A stretch of DNA of 28,979 nt from CAILLO01 sp964579735 (GCA_964579735.1 CAZOHH010000028.1:1-28979); one strand, 5' to 3'. Shown: positions 16,538 to 23,089, counted from the first letter of the stretch. Numbers and translations: made by a program. The notes: generated by a model from the letters alone, not told the origin.

Positions 16538-17169
16538 TACGGATCCCTACCGCGACCCTGCTCGCGGCGGTTCTGTTCGTGCTTGTCCTCTTTCCTCTGG
16601 GGATGCCCGTATTCCGGATCCACCCCGCGCCATCGTTCCCTGTCGGACATTCTGCCGGACGTGCCGTCTTCGACACGCCGCTCGAAGCCGCTCTCGACTT
16701 CGGGCGCCGCTACAACCAGCTTTCCATAGAAGCCCACAAGGAATATGCCGCGGTGATCTACCTCGTCGCACGCGTCGAACTCCGCGTCGGATGGAGGGGC
16801 CGCCTGCCCGTCGTCGAGCCGACCTTGACTTCGTTCGGCTACGCATATACGGTACCGGTCGTCGGTTCGAGCGACAGCGCCGTGCCCGACCTGTTCGGCG
16901 CCCGCGGCCCGGTCGTCGGCCTGATCCACTCCCACGGCGCCTATTCCGCCGAACAGGGGCCGGGCAACGACGACTTCTCCTTCGGGCTCTTCCACGATAC
17001 CTACTGGGCCGACTTCTTCGACCTCCCGTTCTACCTCGCGACCCCCGATGGCAGGTTGCGCGTCTATCTCCCGGACCTGGCCGGACCTGCGGTCGTCACG
17101 CTGGCCGATGACCTGCCCTACGACCCCTGGCACCCTTCCCGCATCCAATACGGCGGCGGGAGTTTCTGA
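16501..17169 (+). CDS. Exported DUF4329-like protein
   Basis: A 222-aa protein. An Arg-rich N-terminus (RRRTRRLIR) precedes one hydrophobic segment (about 18-38), so it is exported or anchored. The rest resembles DUF4329: ALDFGRRYNQLSIEAHKEY, VGLIHSHGAY with H143 and H145, NDDFSFGLFHDTYW, and PFYLATPDGRLRVYLP. The HSH plus downstream Asp residues recall JAB/JAMM-type metal sites, but the spacing is not the classic H-x-H-x7-S-x2-D, so catalytic activity is only a guess. ATG at 16501 has a poor ribosome site (GGAA) and overlaps the preceding gene by 37 bases, suggesting translational coupling. A start near 16579 or 16602 would cut into the signal. Confidence 0.72.
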   Translation: MPPGDRRRTRRLIRIPTATLLAAVLFVLVLFPLGMPVFRIHPAPSFPVGHSAGRAVFDTPLEAALDFGRRYNQLSIEAHKEYAAVIYLVARVELRVGWRGRLPVVEPTLTSFGYAYTVPVVGSSDSAVPDLFGARGPVVGLIHSHGAYSAEQGPGNDDFSFGLFHDTYWADFFDLPFYLATPDGRLRVYLPDLAGPAVVTLADDLPYDPWHPSRIQYGGGSF

Positions 17170-17186
17170 CCCAGAGCACGAAGAGA

Positions 17187-17219
17187 GAGCCGCCCTTCCG
17201 ACTCACGGAAGGGCGGCTC
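17187..17219. terminator. 14-bp hairpin, bidirectional terminator
   Basis: A perfect 14-bp stem (17187-17200 with 17206-17219) with a 5-base ACTCA loop, between the convergent DUF4329-like and rubrerythrin genes. There is no strong U-tract on either side; its symmetry and place suggest it ends transcription from both directions. Confidence 0.75.
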
Positions 17220-17248
17220 CCCGACTGCGACCGGTCTAGAACCGGCTC

Positions 17249-17794
17249 CTACTTGAAGTAGCGCTTCAGCAGACCCTGGAAGGCCATGCCGTGACGGGCC
17301 TCGTCCTTGCACATCTCGTGCACGGTGTCGTGGATCGCGTCGTAGTTGAGCTGCTTCGCGAGGGTGGCGAGCTCCTTCTTGCCGGCCGTGGCGCCATATT
17401 CGGCCTGAACGCGGGCTTCGAGATTCTTCTTGGTGTCGGCCCATACCACTTCACCGAGTAGTTCGGCGAACTTGGAGGCATGTTCCGCCTCTTCGAAGGC
17501 GATCCGCTTGTAGGCTTCGGCGACTTCCGGGTAGCCTTCGCGGTCCGCCTGCCTCGACATCGCGAGATACATGCCGACCTCTGTGCACTCCCCTGTGAAG
17601 TTCATCCGCAGACCTTCCACGACTCTCGGATCCACATCCTTGGCAACGCCGATCCTGTGCTCGTCGGCCCAGACCATCGTCTCATCCTTGATTTCGACGA
17701 ACTTGTCCGCAGGCGCTCCGCACTGGGGGCATTTCGCGGGGGCGGAATCCCCCGTGACGATATTGCCGCATACGGTACATCTGAATTTCTTCAT
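17249..17794 (-). CDS. Reverse-type rubrerythrin (NADH peroxidase component)
   Basis: A 181-aa peroxide-detoxifying di-iron protein. The rubredoxin-like site is at the N-terminus: C6/C9 (CTVCG) and C22/C25 (CPQCG). The ferritin-like four-helix domain follows with ExxH motifs EEAEH (101-105) and DEARH (164-168) and further Glu ligands (about E69, E72). This order, rubredoxin first, is the reverse rubrerythrin type known from Clostridia. It reduces H2O2 with electrons from NADH via reductases, giving oxygen tolerance to anaerobes. ATG at 17794 has AAAGGAGG with a 7-base spacing. It appears monocistronic and ends 29 bases from the shared hairpin. Confidence 0.95.
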   Translation of the reverse strand: MKKFRCTVCGNIVTGDSAPAKCPQCGAPADKFVEIKDETMVWADEHRIGVAKDVDPRVVEGLRMNFTGECTEVGMYLAMSRQADREGYPEVAEAYKRIAFEEAEHASKFAELLGEVVWADTKKNLEARVQAEYGATAGKKELATLAKQLNYDAIHDTVHEMCKDEARHGMAFQGLLKRYFK

Positions 17795-18163
17795 CGACTA
17801 TCCTCCTTTAATGGATTCGATCCGACCGACCTTTTCCAGGGCCGCTCTCGAACCGTGCCTCCACCGTACCAGAGCCCGCTGGACTCTATGGTAACCGAAG
17901 TGACGTCGATTCGTTATGCTACGAGGATTGCAGGGGGAATTCATGACGATCGACAAGAGGTCGACGCGATCCGTCGCACGATCCCGTAGGAGTGTGCGCA
18001 TACGGTGGACGTTTGAATTCCACCAAAGGAAAACCGAACAAATCGGCCTCGGGCAGAAATCGCCCGGGGCCTGTCTTTTTGGCTGCAGCCGTAAGAAACG
18101 GGTGTCCTTTGTTCGGTTTTTTGTGCGAATCCACTAAGAAACAATTTGTTCACACTTCCCCTA
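17795..18163. other. Gene-free region with hairpins, between rubrerythrin and the ncRNA promoter
   Basis: About 370 bases with no convincing gene. Small frames are open on both strands but run through hairpins and look unlike each other or any family. It contains the rubrerythrin leader, a hairpin TACCAGAG/CTCTATGGTA (17867-17892) and the nested inverted repeat at 18030-18120. GGGGGAATTC before ATG at 17943 could begin a 64-aa peptide, but I do not call it. Confidence 0.6.
18030..18120. repeat. Nested inverted repeat enclosing a terminator-like hairpin
   Basis: Outer arms of 13 perfect bases, AAAACCGAACAAA (18030-18042) and its complement TTTGTTCGGTTTT (18108-18120), followed by more Ts. Inside, GGCCTCGGGC (18044-18053) pairs with GCCCGGGGCC (18061-18070, one G-U) and is followed by tgtcttttt. 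GGCTGCAGCC (18081-18090) is a third palindrome. Both the inner and outer structures resemble terminators, and the inner hairpin is followed by T-rich sequence on the minus strand as well. Confidence 0.75.
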
Positions 18164-18191
18164 TTGACATAATCACTACGCGCGCTATAAT
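18164..18191 (+). promoter_or_regulatory. Consensus sigma-70 promoter of a noncoding RNA
   Basis: Perfect TTGACA (18164-18169), 16-base spacer, perfect TATAAT (18186-18191). This is the strongest promoter in the window and points to high expression of the RNA that begins near 18198. Confidence 0.88.
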
Positions 18192-18197
18192 GAAGAC

Positions 18198-18473
18198 AAG
18201 CTCCAGGGAATACCGAGAGGTACCATCACCTGGCGGAGTGTCGCCACTCGAAAGAGTGGAATGCGGGTAGCGGCCGACGGGGCATGAAAGTGCACACGGG
18301 TCGCAAGCGAGACAACTGAATGACTGTTCGACCAGGATCGCGTGGGCGGGGTTTACCCTCCGTGCATAGGGTCTGACGGAGACGGAGTTCACTTGATTAG
18401 CTGAATGCTCGCAGAGCAATGGACGCACGCGAAGGGATGGAGGCTTCTAAAGGGTTCGCTGGGGCCCTTTTTT
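18198..18473 (+). ncRNA. Large structured noncoding RNA, class not identified (raiA-type possible)
   Basis: An independent transcription unit of about 275 nt with no open reading frame preceded by a ribosome binding site. Visible structure: CCAGG/CCTGG (18203-18207/18229-18233) enclosing TACC-GAGA-GGTA (18211-18222, GNRA loop); CCACTC-GAAA-GAGTGG (18244-18259, GNRA loop); GGTCG/CGACC (18299-18303/18329-18333) enclosing a 25-base segment, with GTTCGA resembling a tRNA T-loop; GCTC-GCA-GAGC near 18409-18419; and a closing terminator. It lacks the invariant RNase P, tmRNA, 6S and SRP sequences I would expect. Its size, solitary setting and T-loop-like element recall raiA-motif RNAs of Bacillota and Actinomycetota, but I cannot confirm the consensus from memory. 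Confidence 0.7.
18449..18473 (+). terminator. Intrinsic terminator of the noncoding RNA
   Basis: AAAGGG (18449-18454) pairs with CCCTTT (18465-18470) and is followed by TTT. It is properly placed to end the RNA before the convergent HPRT-like gene. Confidence 0.8.
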
Positions 18474-18502
18474 GCCGTTTTCGAGATTCCGTCCGCCGAG
18501 GT

Positions 18503-19045
18503 TCAAACGGTGGACCGAGCGACCTCCGAGATATCGGGTAGATTCCGCCCCTTTTCGTCGATGTCCATGCCGAATCCGATCATGCGGGTCGAAGAGACTT
18601 CGAATCCCATATAGGCGATCGGCACGTTGATCATGAGCTGCGTCGGGCTGACGAGCAGGGCGCAGACCTTCACGCTGGCTGGCTTCCGCGCCGAAAGGGT
18701 CTGGACGAGGTAGGCCGTGGTGAGACCCGTCCGCACGATGTCCTCGACGAGGAGGACGTGACGCCCGGCGATATCGAGATCCAGGTCCTTCACGATGCGA
18801 ACCACGCCGCTGTTGCGTTCGGCGGTCGGTCCAGCGAAACCGCCGATGGAGATGAAGTCCAGGCGGACGGGGACCGTGACGGCCCTTGCCAGGTCGGCGA
18901 AGAAGAAAAGAGAACCTTTGAGCACGCAGACGAGCACCGGGTCCATTCCTTCGTAGTCCATGGAGACGGCGCGGCCGATTTCAGAAATCCGCTCGGAGAG
19001 AGCGGAGGAGCTGTAGACGACACGTCCGGGAAGGGCATCCGGCAT
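18503..19045 (-). CDS. HPRT-like phosphoribosyltransferase with lost catalytic residues
   Basis: A 180-aa type I PRTase close to hypoxanthine phosphoribosyltransferase by LKGS (42-45), SGVVRIVKDLD (79-89), the PRPP loop VEDIVRTGLT and GFGMDIDEKGRNLP. Key positions differ: the PRPP-loop base Asp of EDIxDTG is Arg105; the Ser-Tyr of the flexible loop is Gly-Phe (69-70); and the purine-contacting Lys of LLDKP is Ser133. Asp161 and Arg167 remain. It may bind nucleotides without normal catalysis, or use another base. TTG at 19054 abuts GGGAGG, whereas ATG at 19045 is 9 bases away, so I use ATG. It is coupled to the upstream kinase-nuclease gene, whose stop lies within this ribosome region. Confidence 0.82.
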   Translation of the reverse strand: MPDALPGRVVYSSSALSERISEIGRAVSMDYEGMDPVLVCVLKGSLFFFADLARAVTVPVRLDFISIGGFAGPTAERNSGVVRIVKDLDLDIAGRHVLLVEDIVRTGLTTAYLVQTLSARKPASVKVCALLVSPTQLMINVPIAYMGFEVSSTRMIGFGMDIDEKGRNLPDISEVARSTV

Positions 19046-19050
19046 GGGGC

Positions 19051-20004
19051 TCAACCTCCCTTATCGGTGCGGAAGCGCTCGAGCAGGTTGTGGAAATCCC
19101 TGCGATAGACGATTCGAACGTCGATGTCCGGGTAGAGCTCGCGCACCCGCTTCAGTTTCTGGTTCTTCTCGGTGACATGGCGCTGGTCCATCGTGGTCAG
19201 CTCGATGTAGGTTCCGAAGCGCGTCAAGTGGAAATCCGGCCGGAAGGCCTGGACGACGTTCCCTTCGGCGTCCCATTCGGTCGGAAAGGTCCTGGGTTCG
19301 TAGGACCACTCGATGCCGTACATGTCGAGAATACGGGCGAACTCGGCCTCGGAGGGGTGGCGGAAGACGGGCGGGCCGTCCGGGGTCTGGCTGCGTTTGC
19401 CGAGTCCAGGGTCGTTCTCCGCAGCGGCGTCCTCCAGAGCGATCCGTGCACGGTGCTTCTCGACGAGTGCGAGCACGATGGTGACGGCCTCCTCGACGGT
19501 CATGAAGCCGGTGTTGAGACTCAAGTGGTAGACGGCCGGGTCCTCGAGGTCGGAACAAAAGACGGTGGAGACGAATCTCCGCTGCTTCCGGTCGGAAACC
19601 CCAAGAATGCGGCGCGCCTCCTCCGGAGGGACATGGAAGCGTTGGCGGGTGCGGAGGACGCGCACGGGGAGGGGAGCGACGACGCGGACGTGCAGGGCGC
19701 AGCGGTCGTCGGCAAAGAGGAACTGCGAGCCGAAGCCGACGAGGACGGCGGAGTGGTCGCGCAGGTATGCGCGTAGTCCGGACTCGATGGACTCCATGAA
19801 GGTCAGCCCCGAGGGGGACAGGGCGAGGAAATGGCGCGCGCTGTCGCGCAGGAGATGCCGGTCGCCCGGCTTCGCATCCGCCGCGAGGAATCTGTCGATC
19901 GCTTCATTGCGGGTGATGAGCTCCCAACCCAACCGGTCGGCGAGAAGGGAGGCGATTTCATCTCCGAGCGCGCCCATCTGCCGTGAAATGGAAAGGAACG
20001 GCAA
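19051..20004 (-). CDS. Cytidylate-kinase-like domain fused to a PD-(D/E)XK-like domain
   Basis: A 317-aa two-domain protein. The N-terminal domain (1 to about 190) is of the cytidylate-kinase-like family: LSISRQMGALGDEIA (P-loop region, 4-18), AVLVGFGSQFLF, LHVRVVAP, and YHLSLNTG. The C-terminal domain (about 220-310) has RPDF (D257), YIELT (E268) and TEKNQK (K280/K283), a pattern like VSR/PD-(D/E)XK nucleases with the Lys displaced, followed by a final beta strand RIVYRRDF. I choose TTG at 20004, preceded by AAGGAGG at 5 bases, since the family begins just before ISRQ; ATG at 20049 would add 15 residues but has no good ribosome site. It is followed directly by the HPRT-like gene. Confidence 0.78.
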   Translation of the reverse strand: MPFLSISRQMGALGDEIASLLADRLGWELITRNEAIDRFLAADAKPGDRHLLRDSARHFLALSPSGLTFMESIESGLRAYLRDHSAVLVGFGSQFLFADDRCALHVRVVAPLPVRVLRTRQRFHVPPEEARRILGVSDRKQRRFVSTVFCSDLEDPAVYHLSLNTGFMTVEEAVTIVLALVEKHRARIALEDAAAENDPGLGKRSQTPDGPPVFRHPSEAEFARILDMYGIEWSYEPRTFPTEWDAEGNVVQAFRPDFHLTRFGTYIELTTMDQRHVTEKNQKLKRVRELYPDIDVRIVYRRDFHNLLERFRTDKGG

Positions 20005-20158
20005 TTCGTCCTCCTTGGTGGGGGGAACGGAGCAAATCGTCCTGCCCATTCCATCTTGCTATACCCGGCCCCCTTCGTCAATGTGCGCCTGACGTGAAAG
20101 CATTGCGTAAATTCGCCATTCCGCATGCACCGCTTGTCGGACTCCACGGGGATCAGCG

Positions 20159-20167
20159 TGGTATCAT
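20159..20167 (+). promoter_or_regulatory. Possible extended -10 (TGG-TATCAT) for the HD-domain gene
   Basis: TGG-TATCAT lies about 50 bases before the HD-domain start codon. TTGTCG upstream is at 22 bases, too far for a normal -35, so it is likely extended -10 only. Confidence 0.45.
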
Positions 20168-20218
20168 CGGGTGAAGAGATGAGAGAAACCGGCCGGTGAG
20201 CCGGGAAAGGGAACGGAA

Positions 20219-20878
20219 ATGATCACATTCGAAGACGTGAGGAAAAGCCGGGAGATCGAAGTCTATATCGCGAAGGGCGACGAGGTGCTCGGAATCCTCG
20301 GGTTCACGGAACACTCCTTCGCCCACGCGGGCAAGATCGCCGATACCGCCGCCATGATTCTACTGCGTCTGGAATACCCGGAGCGGACCGTGGAGATCGC
20401 CCGCATCGCGGCCTGGATGCACGACATCGGAAACGTGGTCAATCGGAAGGACCACGCGCAGAGCGGTGCCGTCATGGCCTTCCGCATCCTCGACAAGATG
20501 GGGATGCCGGCGGACGAACTCGCGACCGTGGTCGGTGCCATAGGCAACCACGACGAGTCGTCGGGCCATGCGATCGGACCCGTCTCCGCTGCGCTGATTC
20601 TCGCCGACAAGTCGGACGTGCGTCGCAGTCGGGTGCGAAACCCCAAGGCGACGGACTTCGACATCCACGACCGGGTCAACTACGCAGTCGTCGCGTCCCA
20701 CCTGTCACTCGATGCGGAGACGAAGTCCATCACGCTGGACCTGGAGATCGACACCTCCATCTGCGCGCTGATGGATTATTTCGAGATCTTCCTGTCCCGC
20801 ATGCTCATGTGCCGGCGCGCCGCGGAGTTCCTCGGCCTTTCGTTCGGGCTGAAGATCAATGGGAACCACTTCCTGTAG
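20219..20878 (+). CDS. HD-domain metal-dependent phosphohydrolase
   Basis: A 219-aa soluble HD-superfamily hydrolase, which would cleave phosphate esters such as (cyclic) nucleotides or dinucleotides. Metal and active-site residues: His32 and His36 (EHSFAHA), H68-D69 (WMHDIGN), His79 (DHAQSG), H111-D112 (NHDES) and Asp130 (ADKSD). A C-terminal extension of about 50 residues forms a small helical/strand cap. ATG at 20219 has AAAGGGAA about 10 bases upstream. It ends 4 bases from the convergent lipoprotein gene. The substrate cannot be predicted; the HxxxH...HD...H...HD...D pattern is shared with YqeK-like and cNMP-related HD enzymes. Confidence 0.85.
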   Translation: MITFEDVRKSREIEVYIAKGDEVLGILGFTEHSFAHAGKIADTAAMILLRLEYPERTVEIARIAAWMHDIGNVVNRKDHAQSGAVMAFRILDKMGMPADELATVVGAIGNHDESSGHAIGPVSAALILADKSDVRRSRVRNPKATDFDIHDRVNYAVVASHLSLDAETKSITLDLEIDTSICALMDYFEIFLSRMLMCRRAAEFLGLSFGLKINGNHFL

Positions 20879-20882
20879 TGAG

Positions 20883-21449
20883 CTATCTGCCCTTGAAATA
20901 CAACGGGGAGTGGGCCGTATCGTCGCTGTTGAAGGCGACCTGGATGATGGAACCGTCCTTGTTCCCCCAGCGCTCGATGGTTCCCAGCAGGGTCACGCCG
21001 TCCTTGGAGTCCACTGTGCGGCTGCATTCCACGCCGGGCCCGCCGAGGAGGACGACGACTTCCGCACGAGGCATGCTGTCCGTGATCGCGTCGCAGAGCG
21101 CCTGGGTGACGGGCTTGACGGTCAGCGGGGCCAGCACCTTGTGGTCGGGATAGAGGACCGTCTTCGAATAGACCGTCAGGTCGGAGGTCAGTACGACGGA
21201 CACTCCGTAGACCTTGTCGGCGTCCATGTAGTTGAAGGTGTTGGGAAGAGCGAAGGAGCTCGTCTCGGCCACGCCCGCCAAGCCGGTCGCAGTGGCGACC
21301 TGCGCCTGGGTCATGCCGATGTCCACAGCCTTGTAGTACTTGAAGGGGGAATCGGTGGAGACGGCCGGTGCACTGCAGGAGGCGAGAGCGAGGACGAAAG
21401 AAAGGAAGAGAACAAGGAGGACAGGAGCGAACCGGCTGCGAATCTTCAT
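20883..21449 (-). CDS. Lipoprotein with SmpA/BLIP-like (DUF3862-type) repeats
   Basis: A 188-aa lipoprotein: signal peptide with LALASC lipobox, Cys25. The mature part has two similar units, GMTQAQVATATG in the first and a region SMPRAEVVVLLGGPG then RWGNKDGSIIQVAFNSDD in the second, typical of SmpA/OmlA and DUF3862 BLIP-like folds. These bind partner proteins or the cell envelope. ATG at 21449 has GGAGG 6 bases upstream. It starts 26 bases after tRNA-Ser with no terminator between, so it is probably cotranscribed with it from the promoter at 21573-21602. Partner unknown. Confidence 0.8.
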   Translation of the reverse strand: MKIRSRFAPVLLVLFLSFVLALASCSAPAVSTDSPFKYYKAVDIGMTQAQVATATGLAGVAETSSFALPNTFNYMDADKVYGVSVVLTSDLTVYSKTVLYPDHKVLAPLTVKPVTQALCDAITDSMPRAEVVVLLGGPGVECSRTVDSKDGVTLLGTIERWGNKDGSIIQVAFNSDDTAHSPLYFKGR

Positions 21450-21475
21450 CTTGTGCCTCCAAAGGGATATTCGAT

Positions 21476-21565
21476 TGGCGGAGAGAAGGGGATTCGAACC
21501 CCTGGACCCCTCACAGGGTCACTCGCTTTCGAGGCGAGCGCTTTCGACCGCTCAGCCATCTCTCC
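21476..21565 (-). tRNA. tRNA-Ser (CGA anticodon)
   Basis: A 90-nt type II tRNA with encoded CCA. Acceptor GGAGAGA pairs with TCTCTCC, discriminator G. The anticodon loop CTCGAAA (anticodon CGA at 21531-21529) is closed by CTCGC/GCGAG. A long variable arm (GACCCTGTGAGGGGTC) and GGTTCGAATCC T-arm confirm Ser. It reads UCG, a common codon in this high-GC DNA. Confidence 0.96.
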
Positions 21566-21572
21566 GGGGGGA

Positions 21573-21602
21573 ATGGTATCACCCGGAAGCGCCCCGTGTC
21601 AA
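21573..21602 (-). promoter_or_regulatory. Promoter of tRNA-Ser and lipoprotein
   Basis: On the minus strand: TTGACA (21602-21597), 18-base spacer, TACCAT (21578-21573) with TGA directly before it (extended -10 type). The tRNA begins about 8 bases downstream. Confidence 0.7.
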
Positions 21603-21705
21603 TTTGCATTCCCCGTAACCGGGGCACCGCACGGACGTCGAGGAAGGGACTACACTGTGCGCATGGAGCCGCGGGGGACCGCGGCGCACGAGGAGGGAAC
21701 GCACG

Positions 21706-22166
21706 ATGTTGAACGAAGGCGACAAGGCCCCTGCATTCACCTTGAACGACAAGGACGGCAAGGCGGTTTCGCTTGCGGATTTCCAGGGACGAACTGTGGT
21801 ACTCTATTTCTACCCGAAGGACGACACGCCCGGTTGCACCGTCGAAGCGTGCTCCTTCCGGGATGCGTTCGACCGGATCGAGAGCCTCGACGCGGTGGTC
21901 CTCGGCGTGAGCCAGGACGATGCGGCGAGCCACCGGAAGTTCTCGACCAAGTACGGGCTGCCCTTCACGCTCCTTTCCGACCCGGAGCACATCACGGCGG
22001 AGACGTACGGTGCCTGGGGCGAGAAGAACAATTACGGGAAGACGTATTTCGGCATCCTCCGCAGCACCTTCCTGATCGGCCCCGACGGGACGGTCCGCAA
22101 GGTCTTCGCGAAGGTGAAGCCGGACGGGCACTCCGAGGAGGTCTATGAGGCGCTGAAGGCGCTGAA
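21706..22166 (+). CDS. bcp: Bcp-type thioredoxin-dependent peroxiredoxin, 3' end in assembly gap
   Basis: At least 153 codons of a Bcp/PrxQ peroxiredoxin that reduces peroxides. Peroxidatic Cys44 and resolving Cys49 are in TPGCTVEACSFRD, and the family motif FYPKDDTPG precedes them. RSTFLIGPDGTVRKVF near the end shows the domain is nearly complete; the family averages about 150-155 residues, so only a few codons and the stop are missing in the run of N. ATG at 21706 has GGAGGG 8-9 bases upstream. It sits with rubrerythrin (17249) among oxidative-stress genes, although not in one operon. Confidence 0.92.
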
Positions 22167-22266
22167 NNNNNNNNNNNNNNNNNNNNNNNNNNNNNNNNNN
22201 NNNNNNNNNNNNNNNNNNNNNNNNNNNNNNNNNNNNNNNNNNNNNNNNNNNNNNNNNNNNNNNNNN
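22167..22266. other. 100-base assembly gap (N)
   Basis: Exactly 100 N, a conventional placeholder for a gap of unknown length. It removes the end of bcp. The adjacent tandem repeat probably caused the break. Confidence 0.97.
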
Positions 22267-22290
22267 CGAAAGCACGAAAGCACGAAAGCA
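22267..22290. repeat. Tandem repeat, 3 x CGAAAGCA, at gap edge
   Basis: Three perfect 8-base units immediately after the gap; the array probably continues into it. It ends in CGGAGG, which supplies the ribosome binding site of the next gene. Confidence 0.85.
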
Positions 22291-22300
22291 CGGAGGACGG

Positions 22301-23089
22301 ATGGCCGGTAGGCTGCATGCCTTTTCGAGAACCGAACTGCTGATCGGACGCGAGGCGCTCGAGAAACTCGGGAGAAGCCGCGTTGCGGTCTTCGGCATCG
22401 GCGGCGTCGGAACCTACGCCGTGGAAGGACTCGTCCGCGCCGGCGTGGGGCATTTCGTACTGGTGGACGACGACCGCATCTGCCTCACCAACCTGAACCG
22501 GCAACTCCATGCGACCCGGAAGACGATAGGCCGTTACAAGGTCGACGTCATGAAGGAGAGGATCCTCGAAATCAATCCGGATGCGGAAGTGGAGACCTAC
22601 CAGGTCTTCTACATGCCGGAGGCGGGCGAATCGCTTGTTCGCTCCGATTACGACTATCTCGTGGACGCCATCGACACCGTGACGGCCAAGATAGACCTTG
22701 TCGTGCGCGCGAAAGCGCTCGGCATCCCCGTGATCAGCTCGATGGGCGCCGGAAACAAGCTGGATCCGACCCGCTTCGAAGTGGCCGATATCCGCGCGAC
22801 GTCGGTCTGCCCGCTGGCCCGCGTGATGCGCAGGGAATTGAAGCTTCGCGGCGTGGAGTGCCTCAAGGTCGTCTATTCGAAGGAGATGCCCATCGAAACG
22901 GTCGAGACGGACACGTCGAGCTGCACGACGCAGTGCGTCTGCCCCCCTGGAACCGTCCGGAAGTGCACGGCGAAGCACCGCGTGCCGGGCAGCATCTCGT
23001 TCGTTCCATCGGTCGTCGGACTGATCATCGCCGGAGAAGTGGTGAAGGATCTGATCGCAGTGAAGGAGGTACCGTATGCACCCCAGTGA
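22301..23089 (+). CDS. tcdA: tRNA threonylcarbamoyladenosine dehydratase (TcdA/CsdL)
   Basis: A 262-aa ThiF/E1-like ATP-dependent enzyme that cyclises t6A37 of ANN-decoding tRNAs to ct6A. ATP-binding GIGGVGTYA lies at 32-40, then VDDDRICLTNLNRQ, DAIDTVTAK, and the TcdA-specific SMGAGNKLDPTRF. The C-terminal part has a Cys-rich segment (CTTQCVCPPG, C) and PGSISFVPSVVGLIIAGEVV. ATG at 22301 follows GGAGG by only 4 bases; that sequence is the end of the tandem repeat. It overlaps the hemolysin-III-like gene by 14 bases. Confidence 0.93.
   Translation: MAGRLHAFSRTELLIGREALEKLGRSRVAVFGIGGVGTYAVEGLVRAGVGHFVLVDDDRICLTNLNRQLHATRKTIGRYKVDVMKERILEINPDAEVETYQVFYMPEAGESLVRSDYDYLVDAIDTVTAKIDLVVRAKALGIPVISSMGAGNKLDPTRFEVADIRATSVCPLARVMRRELKLRGVECLKVVYSKEMPIETVETDTSSCTTQCVCPPGTVRKCTAKHRVPGSISFVPSVVGLIIAGEVVKDLIAVKEVPYAPQ

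Noticed and set aside
17916..18153. Short open frames of 70-73 aa on both strands
   Set aside because: Open in several frames only because stops are rare; they cross hairpins and have no similarity or consistent start signal.
18198..18473. RNase P, tmRNA, 6S or SRP RNA
   Set aside because: The RNase P core GAGGAAAGTCC, tmRNA ends and SRP GGAAG/GCAGCC motifs are absent; size or structure does not match 6S.
20859..22148. 429-aa plus-strand frame through lipoprotein, tRNA-Ser and bcp
   Set aside because: It crosses a tRNA and two real genes; chance open frame in GC-rich DNA.
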